The notes beneath the pieces were generated by a model. It was not told the DNA's origin. It was given only the letters and a program-made list of their open reading frames with translations, and ran no database searches. Made by a program: the position numbers and the translations under genes. Below, piece after piece: positions 10,180-20,539 of a DNA stretch of 64,000 bases. This DNA is from Proales similis (Eukaryota; Rotifera; Eurotatoria; Ploima; Proalidae): contig JAGVRJ010000010.1 of the NCBI GenBank assembly GCA_019059635.1, positions 560,501 to 624,500 on the forward strand, read 5' to 3'. Numbering within the stretch: the stretch's first letter is position 1; each line of letters opens with the position of its first letter.

Positions 10180-11500
10180 ATGGCGTCTAAAAATAGTGAC
10201 GAGCTTTTTGACAATCGTTATCGCGTACTAAAGAGTCTTGAGAAATCCGAGCGTCGCAAATCAGAACGAAAGGCCAACGCGGTCTATGAGGTCAAAGACC
10301 TTTGGGACGATGTCGAGCCGTAAATGCATTTCTCCTCTCAGATCTTGAATGGCTCGCCACCGCTTTTCCTCAACGAAGCCTGAAATGCCTCAAACTGAGT
10401 CGAATCAACCAGTTGGAAACGAACGAGATCGATGCGCTGAAGGAATGCGAGAAAATCGGCCGCCTCCGTCATCCGTTCATTGTGCAACAGTTCAGAAGCT
10501 TTGTGTTCGATAAAAAGCTTGGCGTGGTCAGTGAACTGTGTGAAGTAAGGCGCCTGGTCGGCACTCGACTCTTCACAGTCTAAAGCCAGCGCGATTTAGA
10601 AAAGCCTTCGAGACGTATTAAAAGAGATTCGCGCGTCGGACAGTCGTCTGCCCGAGAGCAAAGTGCTCTTCTACGTTGGCCAACTGCTCAGCGCCTGCCA
10701 GTTCATTCATTCCAATCGAGTTATTCACCGCAACATCAAGCCTTCGTAACCAATTAACTCGATTTGTCCCAATCAGCTTCCGAAACCATTTGCCCCTTTT
10801 TCTATTAAGAAACATTTACGTGCGAAACGACAACCTTAAACTGGGCGACTTTGGCATTTCACGCCGTCTAAATGACGGAAGCGTGGCAGAGTCGTTTGTT
10901 GGAACCGTGAGTAGCCGAGTCTGACATTTCTGGCTTGTTGCGTTGTTAAATTGGTCTAGCCTTATTATATGTCGCCCGAGCTCATATTAGACGAGCCATA
11001 CAGCTATGAAACGGACATCTGGGCCATCGGCTGTGTGCTCTATGAAATGGCCACCTTTCAGCATCCATTCGTTGGCCAGGACATGAGAGCGATATTCAAG
11101 TCGATTCTTGAAGACAAGCCGCCGAGTATTAGCGCCCTCTACTCACGCGATCTCAACTCGTTCATGAAAAAGTGAGTCCGATCTAATTCGATGAAGAAAA
11201 CCGTTCCTCTTTACTAAGCGGGTTATGCCAAGGATGTTGGCCAAGTCAAAGTTGGACCGGCTGACCGCCAAGGAGCTGCTCAGGGAGCCGATTTTAAGTA
11301 ACACGTTCAAGGTTAGTCGAAATGATCGTCGCCCGCTTAAGCCCTAAACCCTAAAGCCAACTGTGGCCAAATTCGAACCAAAAGGACATTCTAACTCAAC
11401 TGATTCCGATGACTTCCTCAAGCAGCACTTACATGTCATGTTTGATCCAGTCAATGGCGCCGCTTTGGCCTCTGATGGAAAACTATTGGCTCAGTGTTAA
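10180..11500 (+). CDS. NEK11-like probable pseudokinase
   Basis: Seven exons (10180-10319, 10379-10544, 10600-10745, 10810-10906, 10960-11171, 11233-11311, 11357-11500) join in phase to 327 residues. NEK ancestry is shown by GTPYYMSPE, the subdomain IX block around DIWAIGCVLYEMATFQHPF, and the N-lobe, whose spacing through LKCLKLSRINQLETNE resembles NEK11. The glycine-rich loop is absent (VLKSLEKSERRKSERKA in its place). The catalytic loop reads HRNIKPSN, so the HRD aspartate is Asn. DFG is intact (LGDFGISR). The protein ends soon after the kinase domain, without the long NEK11 tail. It is therefore probably weak or inactive as a kinase. AATAAA at 11615-11620 falls next to the convergent Hippo gene. 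Confidence 0.82.
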
Positions 11501-11631
11501 TTTCGAAGACAAGAGCTCTATTCGCAGAAATACTCGCAAAACAAACGAACTCGCCTAGACCGGCACAACGAATCCGCTCTCTTGCTTCTGCTCGATAATT
11601 GCAAGCTTTCAATCAATAAACTAAACAATTT

Positions 11632-13024
11632 TTATTCTTTTCTGTTCTGTAGACTGTGAGTGACGGCTGCGCATAAAACTTGTCTCTTTCGTTGATGCCT
11701 ATCCTTGACGACTTGGATCTCTTCCTCCATAAGAGATTTCACTCGAGCCAGACGAGACTCCAGCTCCGATTTGCTCATGCTTGATAGACAGACCTCTAAA
11801 TCTGTGGCGCCCATCTTAACTTCGGCTTGCATTGCTGTTTTAGAAAAAAGTTGAGGTTTCAAACAGGATTCAAACTGAGCACCCAAGTCGCTTGCTAACC
11901 TCTGACCAAGTCGGTCTCGCCAGTCTCGTTCTGACATTGCTTGGTGATCATCGTTGCAGATTCGGACACGAGCGTCGAGTCGACAACAGTGGCGTCAGGA
12001 CTTAGAGTGTGAACTTGGTCCACTCGTGCGTCTACTTGATCAGCTGGCTGGTCAGTTCCTAGACTGAGAGCTTCGCCGACCAGATTGGCCAGTACGCAAG
12101 GCGAGGCGTTCACAAATGCATGACTGAGCAGCTGATGTGCAGTCTGTCTATCTTCCGGTCTTTTCTGCAGACATTTCTGCAACAAGTCCAGGAATGATTG
12201 AGATGCCCGGCGCGGATCTTTGACTGTGGGCGGCGGAGCAACTGGCGTCATGAAAATGGCCCGCATCGGATGCACATCGGCGTTGGGTGGCCGACTGTCG
12301 AACATTTCGATGGCCGTTATGCCCAAGCTCCAAACTAGCGGCGAAAATGAATTCATTTGATTGTGTGGGCCATTGAATCAACGAGAAATTGAAAATGCAC
12401 TCACTGTCTGAAGATTGGTCGTAGCCAACTTCCTTAAGAAAGCGTTCAGCGCCGAACCAGAACACTGACAAAGTGAGTGAGCTTTACCAGAATCACTTCG
12501 GGTGGCATCCAATAGGGTGATCCGATCACCGTGTTCCTTTTCTTCATGCTCTCGGACAGCTGAGCCGCCACGCCGAAATCAGTGAGCTTCGCATGTCCCT
12601 CAAGGTCGAGCAGAATATTTGCCGCTTTTACGTCACGGTGGATGTTCTGTCTCAAGTGCAAGTATTCAAGAGCGGTCAGCACGTCTGACAGCACCGGCGA
12701 GATTTGCGTCTCGCTCAGAGGCCTCTTGAGACGCCTCATTAGATCCGATATGGAGCCGCCTGCGCAGTATTCCATCAGCAAGTAGAAATCGTTCTGGTCG
12801 ATGAAGCTGCCAAAATAGCGAACCATGAATGGCGAGCTGCACTGACGCATAACTGCAATCTCTTTGCCCAGCGCGACCAGGTCTTCATGAAGACTGAGCT
12901 TCTTGACGGCGACCTGCTGCCCGCTCTGCTTCACATTCGCCTTGTAAACCGTGCCGTAGCTGCCTCGGCCGATCTCGCTCAACAGCTCTATACAGCTCAA
13001 GTCAATCGTCTCTTCTTTCAACAT
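11632..13024 (-). CDS. hpo: Hippo / MST1-2 (STK3/4) kinase
   Basis: This is the core upstream kinase of the Hippo pathway, which phosphorylates LATS/Warts with SAV and MOB to restrain growth. Four exons (13024-12488, 12432-12405, 12334-11900, 11834-11632) encode 400 residues. The kinase shows GRGSYGTVYKA, AVKKL, HRDVKAANILL, DFGVAAQL and the activation loop RNTVIGSPYWMPPE, which keeps the threonine that is autophosphorylated in MST (usual form RNTVIGTPFWMAPE). SLGITAIEM and HPMRAIFMTP follow. A linker leads to a C-terminal SARAH helix (about the last 50 residues, with ESRLARVKSLMEEEIQ and KDRHQRKRQ) used for dimerisation and Salvador binding. Exon 2 is only 28 nt. The AATAAA on the - strand (11636-11631) overlaps the stop codon. 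MFSD10 lies 171 bp upstream on the same strand. Confidence 0.95.
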
Positions 13025-13195
13025 AATTTCGACTTGAACTTTTTAACTTCTTTGCGCTTTTTTGTGTTAATTTCAAACCCGAGCATGTACAAATCAGAGC
13101 GGCAAGTTTAAAATTCTTCAAATTTGAGCTAATCAACGAGTTGAGCAGAGTTGACGATTTTTTTTTTCGTTTTATTTGATTTTTGAATATTGCGC

Positions 13196-15241
13196 TCAGG
13201 CTGTTTTGAGACTGACCGATCGAACGCCGAGCAGAATGCAAAGAGGCAGCACCAAAGCAACACTTCCCAGCGTGTAGGCCACAGCGGGTCCGAATATCCA
13301 AAACACTTGAAAGCCAGAAGAATGAACCTTGAATTGGCGGGCGAGCAACGAGTCAAACAAAGAAAAGTACCGATCGACGAGAATATGGGTCCTAGAGCAC
13401 GAGCCAAGGCACCTTGAACAAAAGCGATCAGAGAGAGAGAGAGGCGACGAGAGGTGGATTGAATGGCGATAAATTACCTAACGAGCGAACAATGCCGGTA
13501 ATGGTGCCCTTCTCGGTGCTATCGCCTGATTAGACAAGTCTGCCATTAGACTAGAAATTCAAGAGCAGGCAGACCAACTTACCGTAGTTGGATGTAAGAG
13601 CAGTAAGACAGGGCACAACAACCGCCGATGAGAAGGAATAGAGCAAAAGGCCAAAGTAGAAAGAGAGCTGAGTGTGCGCGAAGGCGATTATGAGAAACGA
13701 CGGAATGATGATGAACAAGGCTCGAACACACTGATCCAGATGCGAGCCGTGCTTAAAGCGACGCACGTAGCCGCCCTGGACGCAGATCATTACTATGCCA
13801 ATAAACAAGAACATCTTGCCTTGTTGCATGCTTGGTTGAATAAAAATATTAGAAATAAGAAAATTAGAAAATCTGAGCAGACCCAAGTGCCTGGAAATTG
13901 AGCTCAAACAAGAAGCAGAGAGGGAAAGGCACAAGGAGAGAGAGAGAGAGAGGGAGGGAGGGAAAGCAGAGAGACAGAGACTTACCTGTCGTACTCGAAT
14001 CGCAAATGAGTTAGAAACGTGAGCGTGAATTCGAGGCCCGAGTAGAGAAACAAGTAGAGAAAATAAGTTAGGCCAAGCTTTCGCAGCACGCCAAGCTCTA
14101 TTCGATCAGGACTCGATGTATTTGAACGTACGCAGACGCTTATTCATCAATTGGCTTTACCTTTTCCATTCACTAGACTACTGACTGGCGCGAATTTGAA
14201 CAATGAGACTGGATTGATGAAATTGAGTGCGCTCGAGAAATTATTTTTCACCGAGCGCGCCTAATTTGTCGACTATAAACTGAAGCGACGGCGGCGCATG
14301 TTGCTCGAACATTCGGTTAGACTTACTCGATTTGAGACGGAGAGCGACTCTTTGTAAAAGCGGGCGACAAACGCTAGATTGAGCACGGTTAGACCGACCG
14401 CGATATAAGACGGATAGATGAAGACTGCGCTGGACGAGACGAGTCTGGATGAGATTAGGGCGCCCACGCATGGGCCGATCATGAATCCGAGCGAGAACGC
14501 GATTCCAATCAGTGCCTACAAGCAGTTGGCTTGACGAGCGGGTGGGTTTGCTTCAATATTGGCCAAGCGAGCTCACCATGGCCTTTGGCCGCTGCTTCTC
14601 GTCTGTCAGATCGGTCATGATCGCGATCGAGAGCGAAACGTTCGCCTTGGAGAGGCCACCGATCACTCGACTGGCCAGAAACAGCGCGAATGTGAACGAC
14701 TGTGACCACAGCAAATAGGACGCCAGCACGCCGATCTAATTTTTCAAGCTACAGCTAATCGGCGGCATTCAGGCACCTGCTGTGTTTAATCTAACCAAAA
14801 CTAAAAGCATCAGTGGCTTTCGTCCGTACGTGTCCGAGGCGGCGCCGATTATTGTTGACGAGACAAACTGAAGCAGCGAGAACAACGAGCCCATGAGACC
14901 TGCATTTCGATTTTCAAGCAAAAGAAAAAAAATGGTAAAAACCGCATCCTGCGCGCTGAACACAAGCGGAACATTTACCTCCCAGGAGAACGTTATTATA
15001 GGCGCGACTGTTGGGAATATTAAGGAACCAGCTGACTTGATTTACACTTTGTTGCATGAAGTCAAAGAGCCAGTCCTTGTCGAGCATGGAACGTGACTCG
15101 GGCGAGCTGGACAAGAGTCAGACAACTTACCGAGCTCTGCGACTCGTACAGCTCGTAGATTTTGGGCTGAATCGGCAAGATTAGGGTGAATGCGAGCAGG
15201 TCGATAAGAAGAGAAACGAACACGACCAGCTTCTGCTCCAT
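13196..15241 (-). CDS. MFSD10: MFSD10 (TETRAN-like) major facilitator transporter
   Basis: Eleven exons (15241-15131, 15096-14979, 14899-14796, 14735-14577, 14515-14327, 14260-14161, 14097-13986, 13830-13583, 13525-13478, 13412-13371, 13305-13196) join in phase to 446 residues, close to the family length. MFSD10 is a 12-helix MFS protein thought to move organic anions. Segments diagnostic of MFSD10 are LLAFTLILPIQP in helix 1, YNNVLLGGLMGSLFSLLQF, SDTYGRKPLMLL (the MFS loop 2-3 motif), SRVIGGLSKANVSLS, ALIGIAFSLGF, LGLTYFLYLFLYSGLEFTLT, QQGKMFLFIG and KGTITGIVRSLGALARALGP. Exon 6 starts after a weak acceptor (caaattag) but is the only in-frame choice. A - strand AATAAA is at 13176-13171. The transported substrate cannot be read from sequence. 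Confidence 0.93.
13935..13962. repeat. (GA)n tract in MFSD10 intron 7
   Basis: A GA-rich simple repeat falls inside the longest MFSD10 intron (13831-13985) and reads as a polypyrimidine tract on the coding strand. Confidence 0.6.
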
Positions 15242-16363
15242 TTTTTCTTTTGATTTTCTACTCAATCTCTTTCGCTCTCTTTTGGTTCTAAAGCGGCTAG
15301 ATTTAAGACGACTTTAAGGTGAATTCGCTATTTCAGCCTGTGAGCAGTAAGGACGATCATCGCGATCGCAATTGTGTCATCGTCATCTTCGCTATTCGTC
15401 GCGCGCACATAATTCGCTTCAAACTCGATCTCAATCCTCCAGAAATAATTCGTCAACTTGCTTTATTTGGCCACACACAGCAACAACAAGCACAATCAAC
15501 TTGGCCAACCAGTTCAGCTTACATAATCGCCGCACATCGAAGCCCTCAGATGAAGAGTCGAAACTTTGACGCGACGCCGTCCTCCCCTTTCTCGGCCCCA
15601 GGAGACAGCAGCCACTCAATTTGCTTCCGTTACTCTGAGACATTGCTTGCTCACTTTTTCCTCTCGCCTTGTTTGCCAAATTAGTTAATTTGAGCGCCAG
15701 CAGCATGTGAATTCAAAACACTTTATGTCACGTTACACAACCAAACGACAAAATGGCACTTAAAGTGGCGCTTTTCCAGCGAGCTAGAGCGAAAATGGCT
15801 GAGAGCGAGAGAGAGAGAGAGAGAGAGAGCACGAATTTGAGCTGGATTGCCTTGTCACGCTTTGGACGAGCAGCCCTAGTTACGCTCTTTTTGCACGCTT
15901 TTGTCTTGATTACTCAATCTGCTGAAGGTTTTCATTTCGGTTTTACTGTGTCGAGGTATTTGCGATCAATTCGCTTGAGTGCTAGAAGGCGAGCCAGCGA
16001 TAGATATTCTGCACCGGCTGCAATTTACGTCTGTATGGCACGATTATGAATGGAGAGCAAGCAACAAAGGACTTGCAACGCCGACAATTATGAAATATGC
16101 GAGCATAACATAATAATGGCGAACTGATGAGGCCAGGTTCTCTCCGGCTTTTCGCCCTCCCCTCAAGTGCTGTTCTCTTGTTGCACAGTCGCTCGCAAAC
16201 ATTCACGTCTAAAGAGCGCACCGTTAAATATCACAGAGGCTGAACCAAAGAGTTAGTCAAAATGAGCCACTGTTGCTCGGCTCATGAGTTCAACTCAACA
16301 TTTCGGCTCTTTGTTCTGTTCATTCGATCGCTCATTTGCGTGGACTGTTGACTTTAGATTTGA
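15242..16363. other. MFSD10-MRAS divergent intergenic region
   Basis: About 1.1 kb lies between the MFSD10 start (-) and the M-Ras start (+). It contains a GA tract at about 15807-15829 and an acceptor-like sequence (gttgactttag, ending at 16357) six bases before the M-Ras ATG. Open frames at 15319-15684 and 15753-16049 show no protein motif and are low-complexity in part. No gene is supported. Confidence 0.4.
15807..15829. repeat. (GA)n microsatellite
   Basis: A GA dinucleotide repeat lies in the intergenic region upstream of M-Ras. It is one of many such tracts in the window. Confidence 0.7.
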
Positions 16364-17048
16364 ATGGCGAGCAGCATGTCGCACCCGCCAAACGATGAGA
16401 ACATCGTCACTTACAAAATCGTCGTGGTCGGCGACGGTGGCGTGGGCAAGTCGGCCCTTACCATTCAATTCTTCCAGAAAATGTTCGTCGAAGACTACGA
16501 TCCGACCATCGAGGACTCGTACATATCACACACGGAGATAGACGGCACTCTGTGCTGCCTGGACGTGCTAGACACGGCCGGCCAAGAAGAGTTCTCGGCC
16601 ATGCGAGAGCAGTACATGCGCAAGGGCGACGGCTTCCTCTTGGTCTACTCGGTGACCGACCGAGCCACGTTCATGAACATTCGCCACTTCCACGCGCTCA
16701 TTCTGAGAGTCAAAGACAAGGCATCCTATCCGATGATTCTGGTGGCCAACAAAGTCGATCTGGTCCATCTGCGTCAAGTGAGCACCGAACAAGGCCAAGA
16801 GCTGGCCAACATGCTGCAAATTCCCTACATTGAGACGAGCGCCAAAGATCCGCCCGTCAATGTAGATCGCGCCTTCCACGAGATAGTCCGAATCATCCGG
16901 TAAGCGCTTGCTCTTGCCTCTTCCACTCACCATTTCAACTTGAACGCAACACAGAAGCAAACGCAAGTGCTCTTCACCTCCTTCAGCCGCGCGTGAGAAC
17001 GTGAGCCGTAAAGCGAACAAGAACAAGAAAAAGTGTCTTGTCATGTAA
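16364..17048 (+). CDS. MRAS: M-Ras (R-Ras subfamily) GTPase
   Basis: Two exons (16364-16899 and 16955-17048) encode 209 residues. M-Ras is a membrane GTPase that, with SHOC2 and PP1, activates RAF and signals to MAPK. The G1 loop is [17 protein letters not shown], and switch [11 protein letters not shown] is followed by HTEID. These, with [10 protein letters not shown] and [13 protein letters not shown], separate M-Ras from canonical Ras. Switch II is [17 protein letters not shown], and NKVD is present. The tail is lysine-rich and ends in the CAAX box CLVM, preceded by KANKNKKK. Met at the last position predicts farnesylation, unlike vertebrate M-Ras, which ends in Leu. The start is the first of two in-frame ATGs and follows an acceptor-like site. 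AATAAA signals occur at 17485 and 17502. Confidence 0.94.
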
Positions 17049-17767
17049 AACATGCGGCCAAGACTCAGACCCACCGACCGACCAGTGAATGGGCGCCGCG
17101 AGACTCGATCAAATCGATTAGACGCGAGAGCGTCGTCGGCTTCTTTCAACTCTGCCAGAGGCAAAGTATCCTCTCACTTTTCATCTTCCTCCCTTATCCG
17201 CTCGAATCCAATTTAGTCAACACACACCAACTCCAACAAGAGCATTTGGCGCTTTTCTTTCTACTCAAAACCGATCGAGCCGTCTGCTTGCCTGCTATCC
17301 CGTCTTTGAAATTTCTTTTCATTTTCTGTTCCAATTATTCGACGTGTGTGTGTGTGTTTGATTGTACTCTGACCACTCTCCTTTCCCTGTCCACAGTATT
17401 TCGGTCATTTTATGTCTGTGTATCCAGCATTGCTACCTGTGTTTTTTGCCGATCCGAATTTCTAATTTTACAAACAAACATGAAAATAAATCAGAATACG
17501 AGAATAAATCGGGAAAGGGCTGTCTGTTAATCGATTCTAATTGGCCATCAGATCGGACGGGCAGCACTTTGGGTGGGCGGAATCTGTCTGGTCTTGCGGC
17601 CATCTTATCCAAATGAATTATGATAAACGAGTTGTAAGTGTGTGTATGTTGTGTGTTAAGATTATTCAACAGTCGCCATCTAACGTGCACTCGGATGCGA
17701 ACTTAGACTCGGACCGGAGAGGCAGATAGAGAGAGAGAGAAGCTCGCACGTTTGTTTCTCGTAAACG
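17049..17767. other. M-Ras 3' UTR and claspin upstream region
   Basis: This region contains the M-Ras 3' UTR with two AATAAA hexamers (about 17485 and 17502), a short (GT)n run at about 17345-17357, and the presumed claspin promoter. No additional coding exon of claspin could be recognised here, although an upstream exon cannot be excluded. Confidence 0.35.
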
Positions 17768-20067
17768 ATGGAGAATCCGGCCATCAGGTCCTTGCTCAGT
17801 CGAGTGATTCGCACCGAATTCAAGAAGAAAATTTCCGCCGAAGCAAGCGACAACGATGAGAAAAAGTTCGCCCGATTCGCCGACTTTAAGCAGTCGCTCA
17901 AGCAGCGTCTGAAAACCAAGCGAATGCAGATGCGACAAGAAGAGCTCGAAGAGAAGAAAATTGACGATGAGGAGCTGATCGTGGGCGAGCAAGGCTCGGC
18001 GTCCAGCGACTCGGAGAGCAATTCGGACGATGACGAGTTCAAGCTCAATCTGAACAACGACGACGACGACGAAGATTGTGAACAAGATGAAGAAAAGCAG
18101 GAAATTCCGAGCACCAACTCGATTCCTTCGAACCAACTGAACGGAAAGCCGCACGCGACCGCTCTATACAGCTTTGACGCCCTCTCCCAGGAGAGCCTCA
18201 ACATTGGCGAAAGTCAAACGTAACCAAGCACTTTGCTTCAAATCCCCATTAAATTCTGTTTAATCACGAACGCGACTGAAGGCGGCAAGATGAGCTGACA
18301 AACCTCTCGTTCAGCATTAACCCGACTCAGAACGGCTCACAACCAGCAGAGCCCGCTCAGACAAACTCGGAATGCTTCCCGGCCGCGATCGAAATCGAGG
18401 ACGAGAACGCAATGGACGAGCTGGCAATGCTTTGCAGTGGCCAGTTCCAGCAGAAAGGAATCACGAGCGAGAGCGGCAAGCTCTCTTTCGGTACCTGTCT
18501 CGCAGGCCGGCCAGAGAGCGTCGACCAGAACGTGGAAGCGAATGAAGAAGCTGAGCAAAGGGGCGATGACACGGACCAGGACGCGGCGGCCATCGAAAAC
18601 CAACTGTCATCGTCCAGTGACGAAGAGGTTTGAATCTAAAAAACTGCGCCCCTAACTAATCAGATTTGAACCTCTTCACAACGATGAAGGAAGAAGTTGC
18701 CACCTCGACGGCCCGAGTGAACCGAGTGATCGAGACCGATGATGAAGATGATGAGAGCGAAGAGACGGACAAAGACAAGGAAGAAGCAGACGTGGAAACG
18801 CCTGGGTCTGCTGAAGGCCATTGCGATCGCAACGATCAGGAAAATGACAATGAAGGGAACGAGCAAGAGAACGACGCAGATAACCAAGAGGAGAACTTTT
18901 TCGAAGAGGAAGCAGAGCTCTCAGGTTGGTCGCGGCTTTAACGAGGTCGAGTCGTAGAAAAAAATGAAGATTCAATTGAATCTTAAAGGAAGCGAAGCGG
19001 GCAGCGACGACGAAGCAGAAGAGGGCGACGAAGAAGAGCTAGTATTCAGCGGCGACGAGGACGAGTTCAACCAAGAGCAGCTCCAAGACGAGTTGGCCAA
19101 AATCTACTTGTAAGCAGCCTCTCTGTTGGATTCAGCTCTCACGCTCAGAATGGATTCGGACTTGAAGAAAAGACAAAATGGACCAGGACAAGAAGGAGAT
19201 AAGAATGTTCAAAGAAATGTATCTCGAAGATGGCGAATTTCATCAGGAGGGCGATCACCGTCGCAAGCAGTTCAGATGGAAATTCCTCAACGGTAAACCG
19301 ATCGCGGTCTAAAACTCGGCCCAGCGGACTAAAAGTAGACTATTTCCAAGACGAATGGACCTACCGGCGTTATTCGAGCAGTGAAGAAGAGGACGACGAC
19401 GAGGACAACGACGACGAAGACGACCAACACGCCAAGAACAGGACGCCCAGTCTCAATCATGAGAACTTTAAAAAGTCGATGAAAAAGAAAAACTGGCGCT
19501 CGATCCGCCACGAAAGGCAGCAGTTTGTCAGCGACAACGACAAGGTCAGTTCAAGTCAAGTTCTAGATAAACGCGATCTAGTTTGCAAAATTGAAACAGG
19601 ATAAGCTCGTCTTACTCAGCGACGACGAGGAGAGCAACTCGTTTTCAAAGTATTCGATCGACGACTCGAACAGTGCCTCGAACGCTACCGCTCAGTCAAG
19701 TCTCTTGCTCAAGCGAGGCCTTCAGCTGCTGAAAAGCAACCAACTCAAACGGCCGCTGACCGACTCGAACGGGCCCGACCAAGAGGCTCGTCGCCACGTC
19801 GAGTCGAAAACAACCAAAAAACTGTCGTTTCTGGGCCGAGATCACACCTACAAGAGTCGAGTGTCCGAATATGTAAATAGAAACATGTCTAGAGCGGGCG
19901 GCACTCGCCTCGCCGTCAAAGAGTCCAACATGGTGTTCTCCACTCTGGCCACTGGACTCAATGAAGAGTCGTCGAGTTCTGCAGTGGCCACCTGGTCCTC
20001 GGCCACCGCTCCAAACAAAAGGGCAAAACTCGACCACTGTGAAAGTATATTCAATCACATGGCTTGA
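17768..20067 (+). CDS. CLSPN: Claspin (MRC1-type replication checkpoint mediator), short form
   Basis: Claspin travels with the replication fork and presents CHK1 to ATR. Seven exons fit: 17768-18219, 18315-18627, 18690-18924, 18989-19109, 19168-19292, 19336-19544, 19600-20067, giving about 640 residues. Recognisable segments are MDELAMLCSGQF, the acidic stretch starting LSGSEAGSDDEAEE, FKEMYLEDGEFHQEG with QFRWKFLN, and the C-terminal SFLGRDHTYKSRVSEY. The N-terminal part is basic and coiled, then very Asp/Glu/Ser-rich. Vertebrate claspin is about twice as long, so the N-terminal half is shortened or has unrecognised upstream exons. I could not identify clear CHK1-docking repeats. The start of exon 3 is uncertain (18690, or 18664 with a donor near 18615). 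AATAAA lies at 20244-20249. Confidence 0.82.
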
Positions 20068-20539
20068 ATAGTCAATCTCGAATACTCATCGTATTTTTGG
20101 CCTATTTCCACAATGAGCGACGGCAGTCGTACATGCTCAGCCTCACTCACTCTATCTCTCTTTTTTTCTCCCTGTGTTGCCCGGCCTCTTGCAGGATGGC
20201 CTGTGGCAGGCTCAAATATTTTCCCCCTTTTTCTATATTGTTGAATAAAACAGCAAACAAGCCAACACTTGGCTCAAGTCGAGTCAGCTGAGGCCAAATT
20301 AAAATAAGGCAGCGCTTGTGAGAGAAAAGTCGTCGGCGAGTGTGTTGCGTTTGTTTTTAATTCAACTTTTTCATTTAATTCAACTTTGGAGTGCGTGCGA
20401 GCGCGCTAATCAGAAAGGCGCGATTATGTAAGAAGCTAAAACTGAAACCAAGGCGATGACATGACGAACGCGTTGAGCAGCGCTAGTCAAGTCTCAATTG
20501 GTATTCGCTGCCACATCAAGTAGTCGACGTGCATTCGAA
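20068..20539. other. Claspin 3' UTR and LRRC72-like promoter
   Basis: This stretch has the claspin poly(A) signal at 20244-20249 and the presumed promoter of the next gene. No other gene is seen. Confidence 0.4.

Noticed and set aside
11342-11355. Two CCCTAAA units, telomere-like
   Set aside because: Only two copies lie inside a 45-nt intron of the NEK11-like gene, next to its acceptor. This is too short for an interstitial telomere and CCCTAAA is not the usual animal repeat.
12433-12487. Alternative reading of the Hippo exon 1-2 gap as coding (FWFGAERF)
   Set aside because: The frame does not connect to exon 1. Using the acceptor at 12433 restores the MST-like sequence EVIL-EVGYDQSSD-IWSLG exactly.
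15319-15684. Overlapping frames upstream of M-Ras
   Set aside because: Several short frames overlap on both strands without a conserved pattern or splice logic. This is more consistent with promoter or 5' UTR sequence.
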